Positions 20,635-31,282 of a stretch of 64,000 nt of DNA are shown one piece after another. A program made the translations under genes and the position numbers. The notes beneath the pieces are model-generated. The model did not search any database. It saw nothing but the letters and a program-made list of their open reading frames with translations, and was not told where the DNA came from. Each line of letters starts with the position of its first letter. The stretch's first letter is position 1. Source of the DNA: Halomonas alimentaria (GTDB lineage Bacteria; Pseudomonadota; Gammaproteobacteria; Pseudomonadales; Halomonadaceae); the NCBI RefSeq assembly GCF_009902005.1, contig NZ_WUTT01000001.1, forward strand, positions 1,266,541 to 1,330,540, given 5' to 3'.

Positions 20635-22548
20635 ATGGAAGTGGAATGGCTGGAGATTCGCCAGCATATGGGGCGCTTCCCGCCCTTCGATGCGCTCTCC
20701 GACGAGCTGCTCGACGAGATCGCCGGCCAGGTGGAGGTGGCCTACTACCGCGCCGACAGCGATATCTACGTGGCCGACCAGGAGATTGATGCCCTCGGCT
20801 ATGTGCGCAGCGGCGCGGTGGAGGTGAGGCGCCGCAACGGGGAGCTCTACGATCGTCGCGGTGAGGGGGAGATCTTCGGCCACTTCAGCCTGCTGCGTAA
20901 CCACAAGGTGCGCTTCCCCATCCGCACCCTGGAAGACTCGCTGATCTACTTCATCCCCGACGCCATCTTCCAGCGCCTGTGTGAAGAGGATGAGCACTTC
21001 GCCGACTTCGTCGAGGTGGAGCGCCCGCGCCTCGAGAGTGCGGTGGAGCATCAGAAGCAGCAGAACGACATGATGATCACTCGGGTGCGCAAGCTGCTCA
21101 CTCGTTATCCGCTGATGCTCGAGGCGCGCACCACGCTGCAGGCGGCGGCCGGCCAGATCAGCGACTTCGGCGCCTCGGCGGTGCTGGTGCTGGACAGCCC
21201 CAGCGACAACCCGCGCTATACCTTCCGCGACAGCGAGGAGCGCGCCTGGCAGGTGCGCGGCATCCTCACCGACAGCGACTTCCGCCGCACGGTGGCCGAG
21301 GGGCGACCGCCCGATACCCCCATCGGAGAGGTGGTGGGTGACCGGCTGGTGGCGATCCAGTCCGACGAGTCGGTGCACGAGGCGATGCTGACCATGCTGC
21401 GCAATAACATCCACCACCTGCCGGTGATGCATCGCCGCAGCCCGGTGGGCATCGTGCACCTCTCCGATATCATCCGCTATGAGACCCACTCCAGCCTCTA
21501 CCTGGTCAGCAATATCTACAGCCAGTCCACCGCCGAGGGGCTGGCCAAGCTGGCGCCGGACGTGCGCGCCGCCTTCGTGCGCATGGTGGAGGACGGTGCC
21601 GACTCGCGGATGATCGGCAGCGCACTCTCCACCATCGGGCGCAGCTTCACCCGCCGCCTGCTGGAGCTGGCCGAGGAGGAGCTGGGACCGCCGCCGGTGG
21701 CCTACTGCTTCATGGCCATGGGCTCCATGGCGCGCAACGAGCAGACCCTGGTCACCGACCAGGACAACGCCCTGGTGCTATCGGACGACTTCGATCCGAA
21801 GGCCCACGACGACTACTTCCTGGCGCTGGCCAAGCGAGTAAGCGATGGCCTGGATACCTGCGGTTACAGCTACTGCACGGGCGACATCATGGCCACCAAT
21901 CCCCGCTGGCGCCAGCCGCTGTCGGTGTGGAAGGGCTACTTCCAGGAGTGGATCCGCGATCCGACCCCTGAGGGTCTGCTGCACAGCTCGATCTTCTTCG
22001 ACCTGGATGCGGTGTTCGGGGAAAACGCCTACGTCGAGCAGCTTCAGGACCTGATCGCTGCCCAGGCTCCCCAGAGCCGACTGTTCCTGGCCGCCATGGC
22101 CCGCAATGCGCTCAACCGTACCCCGCCGCTGGGCTTCTTCCGCACCTTCGTGATGGAGAAGGACGGCAAGCACAACAACTCCATCAACCTCAAGCGGCGT
22201 GGCACGGCACCGCTCACCGACCTGATCCGTGTGCACTCCCTGGCCTGCGGCTCCCGGGCCCAGAACAGCTTCGAGCGTCTCGACGATATCGACCAGACCC
22301 AGCTGCTGGCCCAGGGCGTGAGTGCCAAGCTGCGTCATGCGCTGGAGTTCCTGACCATGGCGCGGATACGCCACCAGGTGATCTATATCCAGCACGAGCG
22401 GACACCCGACAACAATATCGAACCCGAGAACGTCAGTGACAGCGAGCGCCATACCCTCAAGGACGCCTTCCAGGTGCTGAGTAACGCCCAGAAGTTCCTC
22501 AAGTTCCGCTACCCTGTGCCGCCCGCCGCCGAGCGGCGGAGGCGCTAG
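20635..22548 (+). CDS. CBS-domain/DUF294 putative nucleotidyltransferase
   Basis: A 637-residue cytoplasmic protein. Start ATG 20635 has GGGAGAGG just before it. An N-terminal cyclic-nucleotide-binding-like domain (about 1-140; VRSGAVEVRR, GEIFGHFSLL) is followed by a CBS pair (about 160-300; HHLPVMHRRSPVGIVHLSDI). Next is DUF294, a GlnD-like nucleotidyltransferase core with GSMARNEQTLVTDQDNALV. A C-terminal DUF294_C helical domain ends the protein. The family is predicted to modify a partner protein in response to adenylate or cAMP levels. The exonuclease gene starts 1 bp after the stop, a pairing known in other gammaproteobacteria, often near acetate metabolism genes. Confidence 0.9.
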   Translation: MEVEWLEIRQHMGRFPPFDALSDELLDEIAGQVEVAYYRADSDIYVADQEIDALGYVRSGAVEVRRRNGELYDRRGEGEIFGHFSLLRNHKVRFPIRTLEDSLIYFIPDAIFQRLCEEDEHFADFVEVERPRLESAVEHQKQQNDMMITRVRKLLTRYPLMLEARTTLQAAAGQISDFGASAVLVLDSPSDNPRYTFRDSEERAWQVRGILTDSDFRRTVAEGRPPDTPIGEVVGDRLVAIQSDESVHEAMLTMLRNNIHHLPVMHRRSPVGIVHLSDIIRYETHSSLYLVSNIYSQSTAEGLAKLAPDVRAAFVRMVEDGADSRMIGSALSTIGRSFTRRLLELAEEELGPPPVAYCFMAMGSMARNEQTLVTDQDNALVLSDDFDPKAHDDYFLALAKRVSDGLDTCGYSYCTGDIMATNPRWRQPLSVWKGYFQEWIRDPTPEGLLHSSIFFDLDAVFGENAYVEQLQDLIAAQAPQSRLFLAAMARNALNRTPPLGFFRTFVMEKDGKHNNSINLKRRGTAPLTDLIRVHSLACGSRAQNSFERLDDIDQTQLLAQGVSAKLRHALEFLTMARIRHQVIYIQHERTPDNNIEPENVSDSERHTLKDAFQVLSNAQKFLKFRYPVPPAAERRRR

Positions 22549-22549
22549 G

Positions 22550-23269
22550 ATGGCCATGGGGCGCAGGCAGCAGGCGGTACCGGGCTGGCCGGAGTATCTG
22601 GCCGACCGCGCGGGCCGGGTAAGTCATCCACTGCTGGCCGACTTCTTTTCTACCGGCTGTCCGCCGGCCGACACGCCCATCGGCGAGGCGCCGCTGGTGG
22701 CGCTGGATATCGAGACCACCGGCCTCGACCCGCGTCGCCATGCCATCGTCAGCATCGGCATGGTGCCCTTCAGCCTGGCGCGAATTCCGCTGCGCGAGGC
22801 GCGCTACTGGGTGCTCAAGCCCTATCGCGAGCTCACCGCGACTTCGGTAACCCTGCACCACATCACCCATGACGAGGTGGAGAATGCCCCGGACCTGGCC
22901 GAGGTACTGCCTGAGGTGCTGGGTCTGCTCCGGGGACGACTGGCGGTGGTTCACTATCGGCATATCGAGCGTGGCTTCTTCGATGCGGCCCTCAAGCATC
23001 GGTTGGGGGAGGGGCTGCTGTTTCCGGTGATCGATACCATGTCGCTGGAGGCACGGCTCTACCGCCAGTCGCTATGGGCGCGCTTCAGGCGCTGGCTGGG
23101 GCGCCCGCCGGTATCGATCCGCCTGCAGGCGAGTCGCGAGCGCTATGGCCTGCCCCCCTACCAGGGGCACCACGCCCTGGTGGATGCCCTGGCCACCGCA
23201 GAGCTGCTGCAGGCCCAGGTAGCCAGTCGCTTCTCGGCGGAGACCCCGCTAAGCGAACTGTGGAGCTGA
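22550..23269 (+). CDS. DEDD-family 3'-5' exonuclease (DnaQ-like)
   Basis: A 239-residue protein with the exonuclease I motif LVALDIETTGLDPRRH near residues 48-63, the Exo II region VVHYRHIERGFFD and the Exo III motif QGHHALVDALATAELL, consistent with the DEDDh group. It degrades DNA or RNA 3' ends using two metal ions. It is co-transcribed with the DUF294 gene; its substrate in that context is unknown. It ends before a long bidirectional terminator. Confidence 0.9.
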   Translation: MAMGRRQQAVPGWPEYLADRAGRVSHPLLADFFSTGCPPADTPIGEAPLVALDIETTGLDPRRHAIVSIGMVPFSLARIPLREARYWVLKPYRELTATSVTLHHITHDEVENAPDLAEVLPEVLGLLRGRLAVVHYRHIERGFFDAALKHRLGEGLLFPVIDTMSLEARLYRQSLWARFRRWLGRPPVSIRLQASRERYGLPPYQGHHALVDALATAELLQAQVASRFSAETPLSELWS

Positions 23270-23316
23270 GCACCTCGAGCGCCGTTCAAAGGCTCGGCCC
23301 ATAAGCTCGACCCATA

Positions 23317-23352
23317 ACGCAGCGAGGCGGCCCGAAGGCCGCCTCGCTGCGT
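23317..23352. terminator. Bidirectional terminator, 16-bp perfect stem
   Basis: ACGCAGCGAGGCGGCC (23317-23332) and its exact complement (23337-23352) flank a CGAA loop, between the convergent exonuclease and BCCT genes. Confidence 0.85.
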
Positions 23353-23383
23353 CTTGCTGGCTGCTTGCCAGCCTGGGGCCGAT

Positions 23384-25057
23384 CTACTTGGCCTTGGGCT
23401 CGCTCATCAGTCCCTTGACGATGGCATAGCAGCCCACCAGCAGCACCAGGGTGAAGGGCAGGCCGGTGGTCAGTGCCGCCGTCTGCAGCGCGCCGAGGCC
23501 GCCACCCAGCAGCAGGGCGATGGCGATGGCACCTTCGATCAGCGCCCAGAACACGCGCTGGGGCTTGGGTGCATCGACCTTGCCGCCGGCGGTGATGGAG
23601 TCGATCACCAGCGAACCGGAGTCCGACGAGGTGATGAAGAACACGATCACCAGCACGATGCCGACGAAGGAGGTGATGGCGCTCAGCGGCAGGTACTCCA
23701 GCATGGTGAACAGCTGCAGCTCCAGGGCGGCGTCCTGCACCTCGGAGATGCCGGAACTGATCACCTGGTCGATGGCGGTGGTACCGAAGGCGGTCATCCA
23801 TACCACCGAGGCCAGGGTGGGCACCACCAGCACGGCGATCAGGAATTCACGCACGGTACGGCCGCGGCTGACACGGGCGATGAACATGCCGACGAAGGGT
23901 GACCAGGCAATCCACCAGGCCCAGTAGAAGGCGGTCCAGCCCTGGCTGAAGTTGGCATCCTCGCGTCCGAAGGGCATCGAGAGCGCCGGCAGGTTCTTCA
24001 CATAGCCGAGCAGGTTCTCGAGCACGCCGGTGGCGATCATCAGGGTCGGGCCCACGGCGATCACGAACACCAGCAGCAGCAGGGCCAGGCCCATGTTGAG
24101 CTGCGACAGGCGCTGCACGCCCTTGTCGACGCCGAGCATGATCGAGCCCAGGGCGACGACGGTGATGCCCAGGATCAGCAGCACCAGCGTGACGTTGTTG
24201 TCGGGAATGCCGAACAGGTAGTTGAGACCGGCCGAGGCCTGGGTCGCCCCCAGCCCCAGCGAGGTAGCCAGACCGAACAGGGTGGCAAACACCGCCAGGA
24301 TATCGATCAGATGGCCCGGCCAGCCCCAGATACGCTCACCCAGCACCGGGTAGAAGATCGAGCGCATGGTCAGCGGCAGGCCCTTGTTGAAGGCGAAGAT
24401 CGCCAGCGACAGGCCCACGATGGCGTAGGCGCCCCACGGGTGCAGGCCCCAGTGGAAGATGGTAGCGGCCATGCCCAGCGAGATGGCGGCCTGCTGGTCA
24501 CCCTCGGCACCGCCCAGCGGCGCCCAGTCGGTACGCAGGCCATCCTCGCCCATGCTGATGCCGCCGAAGGCGGTGCCATAGTGGCCCAGCGGCTCGGATA
24601 CGCCGTAGAACATCAGGCCGATGCCCATGCCGGCGGCGAACAGCATCGCGAACCAGCCTGGGTAGCCGAAGTCCGGCGTGGCCTTGGCGCCGCCGATGCG
24701 CACCTTGCCCATGGGGGTGAAGATCAGCACCAGCGCGAGTATCACGAAGACGTTGGCACCGAGCAGGAACACCCAGCTCAGCTTGGTGGTCAGGAAGCTG
24801 AACATGCTGTTGAAGATCGGCTCCATCTGAGCCTGCATGGCCAGCGTCAGGATCACGAACAGCAGGATCACGATCGACGAGACCATGAACACCTTGCCGT
24901 GCAGATCCACGTCGATCCCCATGGGGGAAGCGGTGATGTTGTCCTGGCCGATCACGTAATCCGTGTCGATCAGGTTGGCTGCCCCCTCCGGGGCCGGAAT
25001 CCCCTCGGAGCCCTGCTGAGGCTCCTGGGGCTTGTCATCGTTGGTCTGGTTGGCCAC
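23384..25057 (-). CDS. BCCT-family betaine/carnitine/choline transporter
   Basis: A 557-residue sodium- or proton-coupled carrier with twelve helices. The glycine-rich stretch MGIGLMFYGVSEPL and the aromatic substrate segment AFYWAWWIAWSPFVGMFIA are characteristic. The N-terminal tail (about 50 residues, Gln/Glu/Pro-rich) is cytoplasmic. The C-terminal tail is short, so osmosensing through a long tail as in BetP is unlikely. The USP gene lies upstream on the same strand with a 50-bp gap. Uptake of compatible solutes fits the nearby proVWX. Confidence 0.93.
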   Translation of the reverse strand: MANQTNDDKPQEPQQGSEGIPAPEGAANLIDTDYVIGQDNITASPMGIDVDLHGKVFMVSSIVILLFVILTLAMQAQMEPIFNSMFSFLTTKLSWVFLLGANVFVILALVLIFTPMGKVRIGGAKATPDFGYPGWFAMLFAAGMGIGLMFYGVSEPLGHYGTAFGGISMGEDGLRTDWAPLGGAEGDQQAAISLGMAATIFHWGLHPWGAYAIVGLSLAIFAFNKGLPLTMRSIFYPVLGERIWGWPGHLIDILAVFATLFGLATSLGLGATQASAGLNYLFGIPDNNVTLVLLILGITVVALGSIMLGVDKGVQRLSQLNMGLALLLLVFVIAVGPTLMIATGVLENLLGYVKNLPALSMPFGREDANFSQGWTAFYWAWWIAWSPFVGMFIARVSRGRTVREFLIAVLVVPTLASVVWMTAFGTTAIDQVISSGISEVQDAALELQLFTMLEYLPLSAITSFVGIVLVIVFFITSSDSGSLVIDSITAGGKVDAPKPQRVFWALIEGAIAIALLLGGGLGALQTAALTTGLPFTLVLLVGCYAIVKGLMSEPKAK

Positions 25058-25107
25058 GAGACGTCTCCCTTGCGGTTATCGATGTACGCAGTTGTGTGTC
25101 GTAGCGG

Positions 25108-25536
25108 TTATTCACCGGCCCCCGGACGTACCAGGAATACCGAGGCCTTGGTGTGCGTTGCCACCTTGCCACCGTGGGACGGCATGATCACGTCCAGATG
25201 CTTGGGCGGATGGGTCGGCATCACCACCAGATCGGCACCCACCTTGTCGATGGCCTCGATCAGGTCGTCGTCGAGGTCGGCGATGGGGTCGGGGCTGACG
25301 ATGGTGTGGGTGCTGACCGGCTGGCCATGTACCGCGGCACGCTTCTGGGCGAAGGCCTCCAGCTTCTGGGAGAACTCCTCCGGGGTGCGTGCCACGCTTC
25401 CCGGGGTGCTGGAGGTGATGCCCACGTAGCAGACCTCGGCATCATAGTGCTTGGCCAGGTCGGCCACCGTCTGCAGGGCGGGCTCGATCACCTCGATATG
25501 GGCGAGATCGATCGGCACCATGATCTTGCGATACAT
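25108..25536 (-). CDS. Universal stress protein (UspA family), transporter-linked
   Basis: A 142-residue cytoplasmic protein. Start ATG 25536 has AAGGAG 8 nt before it; a GTG one codon upstream is too close. The UspA fold begins KIMVPIDLAHIE. The ATP-binding loop is partly visible (ADLVVMPTHPPKHLD, then MPSHGGKVATHTKASVFLVRP), but the usual G-x2-G-x9-GS spacing is not perfect. It lies directly upstream of the BCCT carrier. The arrangement recalls TeaD, a USP that modulates the ectoine transporter TeaABC in Halomonas elongata; a similar regulatory role is inferred. Confidence 0.88.
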   Translation of the reverse strand: MYRKIMVPIDLAHIEVIEPALQTVADLAKHYDAEVCYVGITSSTPGSVARTPEEFSQKLEAFAQKRAAVHGQPVSTHTIVSPDPIADLDDDLIEAIDKVGADLVVMPTHPPKHLDVIMPSHGGKVATHTKASVFLVRPGAGE

Positions 25537-25758
25537 CACGGCATCTCCTTGTCGTTGCGATGAAGGGGCGAGGCAGCGCCCTGAGCAAGCATGTTCTATA
25601 CAGCAAGGGACACTCGAAGCGTAGTCGCTCTCTGGCGATCAGTGCTTCAACGCATCACGCTTGTTGTACGCGAACTGTACACCAATGATGAAAGTGGCGC
25701 AGGTGAGCTCCGAGGAGCCCGCGCGATACAGCATAGCTGGCATGCCAGACATGAAGCA

Positions 25759-25782
25759 GGGGAACCACTCGCGTGGCTCCCC
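25759..25782 (-). terminator. Terminator of the proVWX operon
   Basis: Read on the minus strand, GGGGAGCCAC pairs with GTGGTTCCCC (one G-U pair) around a GCGA tetraloop, 35 bp after the proX stop. A second short GC hairpin lies at about 25793-25806. The rest of 25537-25817 shows no gene and should hold the USP promoter. Confidence 0.65.
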
Positions 25783-25817
25783 CGGGAAGGCGCGGCGAGC
25801 GCCGCGGGTCAGCAGGA

Positions 25818-26693
25818 TCAGTTGGCGGCGTCGAGCCACTCCTGGACCTGCTCCTGGTTCTCCTCGACCCACTGCTTGGCGCTCTCGTAGGGGTCGGCGT
25901 CCTCTTCCTGGTTCATGAGCATGACCTCGCCCATGTCCTCTGCGGTCCACTCGAAGGCATCCAGGATGGCATAGGCCTCCGGCATATCCTCCTCGAGGCC
26001 CTGGCGCACGATGGTGTGGATCTGCTCGGCGCCGCCATAGACGTTCTCGGGATCCTCGAGATACTTGAGGTCCCAGCGGGCGAACATCCAGTGCGGGGTC
26101 CAGCCGGTGACGGCGATCGCCTCTTCGTTATCGATGGCCGCCTTGAGAGCCGCGCTCATGGTGGCGCCGCTACCGGTCTGCAGGTCGAGATCGAGCTCGT
26201 AGGCGTCGATTACGTCCTCGGTCAGGCGCATGATGCCGGCGCCCGGATCGATGCCCACGATCTTGCCGTCGAAGTCGTCGGCATACTCGTTGAGCTCCGC
26301 GATGCTCTCGGCTTCCACGTAGCTCGGTACCACCAGGCCGAGCTTGGTGCCGTCCAGGTTGACCCCGGTATCGACAAGTTGATCCTTGAGCTGGGCGTAG
26401 TAGTCCTCATGGGTGGTGGGCAGCCAGCCCGCCAGCAGGGCGTCGGTGTCGCCGGAGGCAACCGACTGCCACATGGCGGCGGCAGAGAGTGAGGAGGTTT
26501 CCACCTCGTAACCGGCTTGTTCCAGCACGGCACGCATGACGTTGGTGGAGGCCACGGTGGAGGACCACTCGACGTAGGACAGGTGGACGGTGCCCTTGTC
26601 CTGAGCCTGGGCGGCACCGGCGGTCAGGGCTGCGCCGGTGGCAAGTGCCAGGCCGGCGAGACGGATACGACGGTTCAGCGGATGCTTCTTCAT
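25818..26693 (-). CDS. proX: Glycine betaine/proline ABC transporter, binding protein
   Basis: A 291-residue periplasmic protein with a Sec signal (NRRIRLAGLALATGAALTAG, cleavage after AQAQ). The OpuAC-type core has aromatic-rich motifs for the quaternary ammonium ligand (VEWSSTVASTNVMRAVLEQ, LLAGWLPTTHEDYY, VTGWTPHWMFARW). The acidic mature surface fits a halophile. It is third in the proV-proW-proX operon, 60 bp after proW. Confidence 0.93.
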   Translation of the reverse strand: MKKHPLNRRIRLAGLALATGAALTAGAAQAQDKGTVHLSYVEWSSTVASTNVMRAVLEQAGYEVETSSLSAAAMWQSVASGDTDALLAGWLPTTHEDYYAQLKDQLVDTGVNLDGTKLGLVVPSYVEAESIAELNEYADDFDGKIVGIDPGAGIMRLTEDVIDAYELDLDLQTGSGATMSAALKAAIDNEEAIAVTGWTPHWMFARWDLKYLEDPENVYGGAEQIHTIVRQGLEEDMPEAYAILDAFEWTAEDMGEVMLMNQEEDADPYESAKQWVEENQEQVQEWLDAAN

Positions 26694-26761
26694 CGGTTAC
26701 CTCTTCTCCAAGTGTTCAATAGACCACCATGAAGATCATGGAAGTGTTTTTCAAGGCTGGC

Positions 26762-27600
26762 TTATGCCTTGCGCCCCTTGCGCAGGGACTGGGTCAGGCG
26801 GTCGAGCAGCATGGCCAGTATCACCACGGCGATGCCGGCCTCGAAGCCGTCGCCCGGGCGCAGGCGCTGGATGGCGCGCCATACCTCGCTGCCCAGGCCG
26901 TCGGCGCCGATCATGGCGGCGATCACCACCATGGAGAGGGCCAGCATGATGGTCTGGTTGATGCCTGCCATCACCGTGGGCAGGGAGAGCGGTAGCTGCA
27001 CCTTGAACAGCTTCTGGCTGCGGGTGGCGCCGTAGGCATCGGCGGCCTCGATCAGCTCGCCCGGCACCTGGCGGATGCCCAGGGTGGTGAAGCGGATCGC
27101 CGGCGGCATGGAGAAGATCACCGTGGCGAAGATCGCCGATACCGAGCCGATGCCGAAGAAGGGAATCGCTGGGATCAGGTAGACGAAGGCCGGCATGGTC
27201 TGCATGAAGTCGAGCACCGGCATGATCACGCGGTAGAGTCGCTCGGAAAGCGCCGCGGCGATGCCTACCGGGAGAGCGATCACCACCGCCACCAGGGTGG
27301 CGATCACCACCAGGGTGAGCGTCTCGATCATCGGGTCCCACAGGCCCAGGTTCCAGATCAGGGCCAGGCCGGCGGCAGCGCCGATCGCCAGGCGTAGGTT
27401 GGCGACCCACCAGCAGAGGCCGACGATGATCAGCAGCAGGCCCCAGGGCGGCAGCCACATCAGGGCGTCGTTGAGGCCGTCGATGCCGGTCTGGGTCACC
27501 CGGGATATGCCGCGGGTCACGATGGAGTACTCGCTGGTCAGCCAGTCGAGGCCACCCTCGATCCACTGGCCGAGCGGAATGCTTGGAATCTCGATCGCCA

Positions 27601-27601
<1 letters not shown>
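26762..27601 (-). CDS. proW: Glycine betaine/proline ABC transporter, permease
   Basis: A 279-residue inner-membrane permease. The ATG at 27601 overlaps the proV stop as TGATG; a GTG one codon earlier is less likely. The binding-protein-dependent transport domain contains the EAA loop EAADAYGATRSQKLFKVQLP. A periplasmic N-terminal stretch of about 50 residues precedes the first helix. It forms the channel of a betaine/proline importer with ProV and ProX. Confidence 0.94.
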
Positions 27602-28851
<1,250 letters not shown>

Positions 28852-28973
28852 TGAATAGCCTTCTTGTCAGCCCCTGGCGTAACGCGAATGGCACAGAATA
28901 CAGTGTGCCGGCGACGCCCAGATTGGCATGCGGAAGCGTTGACGGTTGCGAAAGGATCTCTACCCTACGTTTT

Positions 28974-28991
28974 TTTGAATGATCATTCAAA
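28974..28991. promoter_or_regulatory. 18-bp palindrome at the proV promoter
   Basis: TTTGAATGATCATTCAAA is a perfect palindrome. On the minus strand its TTGAAT could be a -35 box, 17 bp before TAGGGT. The symmetry is typical of TetR-family operators such as BetI-type repressors of betaine genes. No such regulator is in the window. Confidence 0.5.
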
Positions 28992-28993
28992 TT

Positions 28994-29018
28994 AAAAAGC
29001 CTGGCGGTAACGCCAGGC
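28994..29018 (-). terminator. Terminator of the sugar-dehydrogenase gene
   Basis: On the minus strand GCCTGGCG-TTAC-CGCCAGGC is followed by TTTTT, 40 bp after the stop at 29059. This is a textbook intrinsic terminator. It directly precedes the proV palindrome. Confidence 0.9.
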
Positions 29019-29058
29019 AAAACAGCAGCAGGGAAGGGAAGAGGAGGACGAGGCTACG

Positions 29059-30243
29059 CTAGGGAGCCACCGGCGTCAGCCGATAGAGTGCGCCACGAGC
29101 GGCATCCTCGAGCAGGTAGATGGAGCCGTCCGGGCCCTGGCGCACGTCGCGGATGCGGCCGATCTCACCCTCGAGGATCACCTCGCGTTCGACCACGTCG
29201 TCGCCGTCCAGGGCCAGGCGTACCAGCCTTTCGCTGGCCAGGCCGCCGGCCAGCAGGTGGCCCTGCCAGGCAGGGAAGGTGTCGCCGCTGACCTCGGCCA
29301 GCCCCGAGGGGGCGAAGCGCCCTGCGAAGACATGCAGCGGGTCACGCATGCCCGGGGCGCTGTCGCGGCCGATGGGCTGGTTGGTGGCGTAGTCGTTACC
29401 GCGGCTCACCACCGGCCAGCCGTAGTTCTCGCCGGCCACCAGTCGGTTGAGTTCGTCGCCGGTGCGCGGACCATGCTCCGTGGACCAGGCGGTGCCGTCG
29501 GCGGCGACCGTGAGCCCCTGAGGATTGCGGTTGCCTAGGGTGTAGAGCTCGTCGAGCACCGCGTCGTCGCCGACGAAGGGGTTGTCCTCGGGCACGCCGC
29601 CGCTGTCGGTCAGGCGCAGCACGCTGCCGGCATGGTCGTTGCCATCCTGGGCCCGGGGCGGTTCGCGGCCGCGGTCGCCGATGCTCATCAGCAGGGTGCC
29701 GTCAGGGAGCCAGGCCAGCCGCGAGCCGTAGTGTCGCCCGGGGGCGGAGAAACGGTCCTGCACAAATAGCGTCTCGACGTCGGTCAGGGCGTCCTCGCTC
29801 AGACGGGCGCGGGAGAGGGTGGTGGCGCTGCCGCCGTTGCCGGGCTGGCTCCAGGTGAAGTAGAGCCAGTCATTGCCACCGCCTTCCTCGCCGAAGTCGG
29901 GATGCAGGGCAAGATCGAGCAGGCCGCCCTGGCCCCGGGTGCTCACCGCTGGCACACCGGCGAGGCGGGTGATCTCCCCCGCCTGGTCGATGCGTGCCAG
30001 GCGCCCCGGGCGCTCACTGACCAGCAGGTCGCCATCCGGCAGGAAGGCCAGCGACCAGGGGTGCTCGAGCCCCGTGGCGATGCGCTCGAGGTGCAGGGCG
30101 TGATGGTCGCTCTCGAGCCGCTCGACCAGCGTCTCGGCGGCCTGGGCGTGGTTATCCTGGGAAAGGCTGGTCGTGAGCAGGCCTCCCAGGCCCAGGCCGA
30201 CGAGCAGCAGGGCGGTGGTCGCTCTATGAAGCATGGCCGGCAT
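29059..30243 (-). CDS. PQQ-dependent sugar (aldose) dehydrogenase family protein
   Basis: A 394-residue exported protein. Start ATG 30243 (MPAMLHRATTALLL) has AAGGAG six bases before it; the ATG at 30249 touches the ribosome site. After the signal peptide comes a six-bladed propeller of the soluble glucose dehydrogenase/YliI group (ATGLEHPWSLAFLPDGDLLV, GLLDLALHPDF, ALDELYTLGNRNPQGL-like turn, STEHGPRTGDELN, GENYGWPV). It oxidises aldose sugars using PQQ in the periplasm. No PQQ synthesis genes are in view, so cofactor supply is unknown. Confidence 0.88.
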   Translation of the reverse strand: MPAMLHRATTALLLVGLGLGGLLTTSLSQDNHAQAAETLVERLESDHHALHLERIATGLEHPWSLAFLPDGDLLVSERPGRLARIDQAGEITRLAGVPAVSTRGQGGLLDLALHPDFGEEGGGNDWLYFTWSQPGNGGSATTLSRARLSEDALTDVETLFVQDRFSAPGRHYGSRLAWLPDGTLLMSIGDRGREPPRAQDGNDHAGSVLRLTDSGGVPEDNPFVGDDAVLDELYTLGNRNPQGLTVAADGTAWSTEHGPRTGDELNRLVAGENYGWPVVSRGNDYATNQPIGRDSAPGMRDPLHVFAGRFAPSGLAEVSGDTFPAWQGHLLAGGLASERLVRLALDGDDVVEREVILEGEIGRIRDVRQGPDGSIYLLEDAARGALYRLTPVAP

Positions 30244-30320
30244 GGTCATCTCCTTGCGGGACGTGTCGGGTATCTCTCCACCAGCATAGATCGACAGGCG
30301 GACATCCACCGCAGCTCGGG

Positions 30321-31196
30321 CTACATCAGCCAGGCCAGCAGTAGCGGCAGGTAGAGCAGCGAGAGCAGGGTCGAGCAGAACACCAGGCTTGCCACATACT
30401 CCGGCTCGCGCCGCGCCTTCTGGGCGAACAGGTAGTTGAACACCGCCACCGGCATGCTCATCTGCAGCACCAGGATGCCCTGGGCCATGGCCGGAAGTTC
30501 GAGCAGGGAACCGATGCCCCAGGCCAGGGCCGCTGCCACCGGAATGCGCAGCAGGCTGAAGCCGACCCCGGACTTGAGGCTGCGGACCTGGATGCTGGCC
30601 AGCGAGACCCCCAGGGTGATCAGCATCAGCGGCACGGTGAAACCCGAGATCAGGTCGACGCTGTTGGCAAGCCACAGGGGCAGGGCGGTATCGGTGAGCA
30701 GCAGCGTAAGCGAGATGACAATGGCGTAGACCGTGGGGGTTCGCACCAGGGTGCGCAGCGGGTTGTCCCGGCTGGCCATCACCGAGCCCACGGTGAACTG
30801 GAACAGCGACACGGTGACCATCACCGTGATGCCATAGGCGAAGCCGGCACTGCCGAAGGCGTAGAGCACTACCGGCAGGCCCATGTTGCCGGTATTGGGA
30901 TACATCATGGGGGCCAGCACCACCCGCCACTCCTTGCCCAGCAGGCGCGCCATCAGCGGGGTAGCCGCGGCCATGGCCATGATCACCAGGGCCGCGGCCA
31001 GCATGGTGCGGCCGACGTTGCCGGCCTCGATCTCGGCGTTGGCCAGCGAGGCGATGATCAGCGCCGGGGTGCCGATATTGAAGACCAGCCGGGTGACGAA
31101 CTCCACCGGGTAGGGCTGACCCAGGCGGATCCAGAGATAGCCCAGACCGGCGCCGGTAAGCACCGGGGCCATTACGGCGAAGAGTTCGGCAAGCAT
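30321..31196 (-). CDS. AEC-family (auxin efflux carrier-like) transporter
   Basis: A 291-residue inner-membrane protein with about ten helices. The family pattern NTGNMGLPVVLYAFG in the middle and the N-terminal VMAPVLTGAGLGYLWIRLG are clear. Members move malate, other organic acids or auxin-like compounds; no substrate clue is visible. It lies between the sugar dehydrogenase (77 bp) and the TonB receptor and may be transcribed with either. Confidence 0.87.
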   Translation of the reverse strand: MLAELFAVMAPVLTGAGLGYLWIRLGQPYPVEFVTRLVFNIGTPALIIASLANAEIEAGNVGRTMLAAALVIMAMAAATPLMARLLGKEWRVVLAPMMYPNTGNMGLPVVLYAFGSAGFAYGITVMVTVSLFQFTVGSVMASRDNPLRTLVRTPTVYAIVISLTLLLTDTALPLWLANSVDLISGFTVPLMLITLGVSLASIQVRSLKSGVGFSLLRIPVAAALAWGIGSLLELPAMAQGILVLQMSMPVAVFNYLFAQKARREPEYVASLVFCSTLLSLLYLPLLLAWLM

Positions 31197-31282
31197 GCGG
31201 TCGTCCCTGAGGTAAAGAGCGGGCGACTATTGTCGGAAGCGGCGGCCGGCCTGGCAAGGCGGCCGCCGATCGGTGCCTCAGC

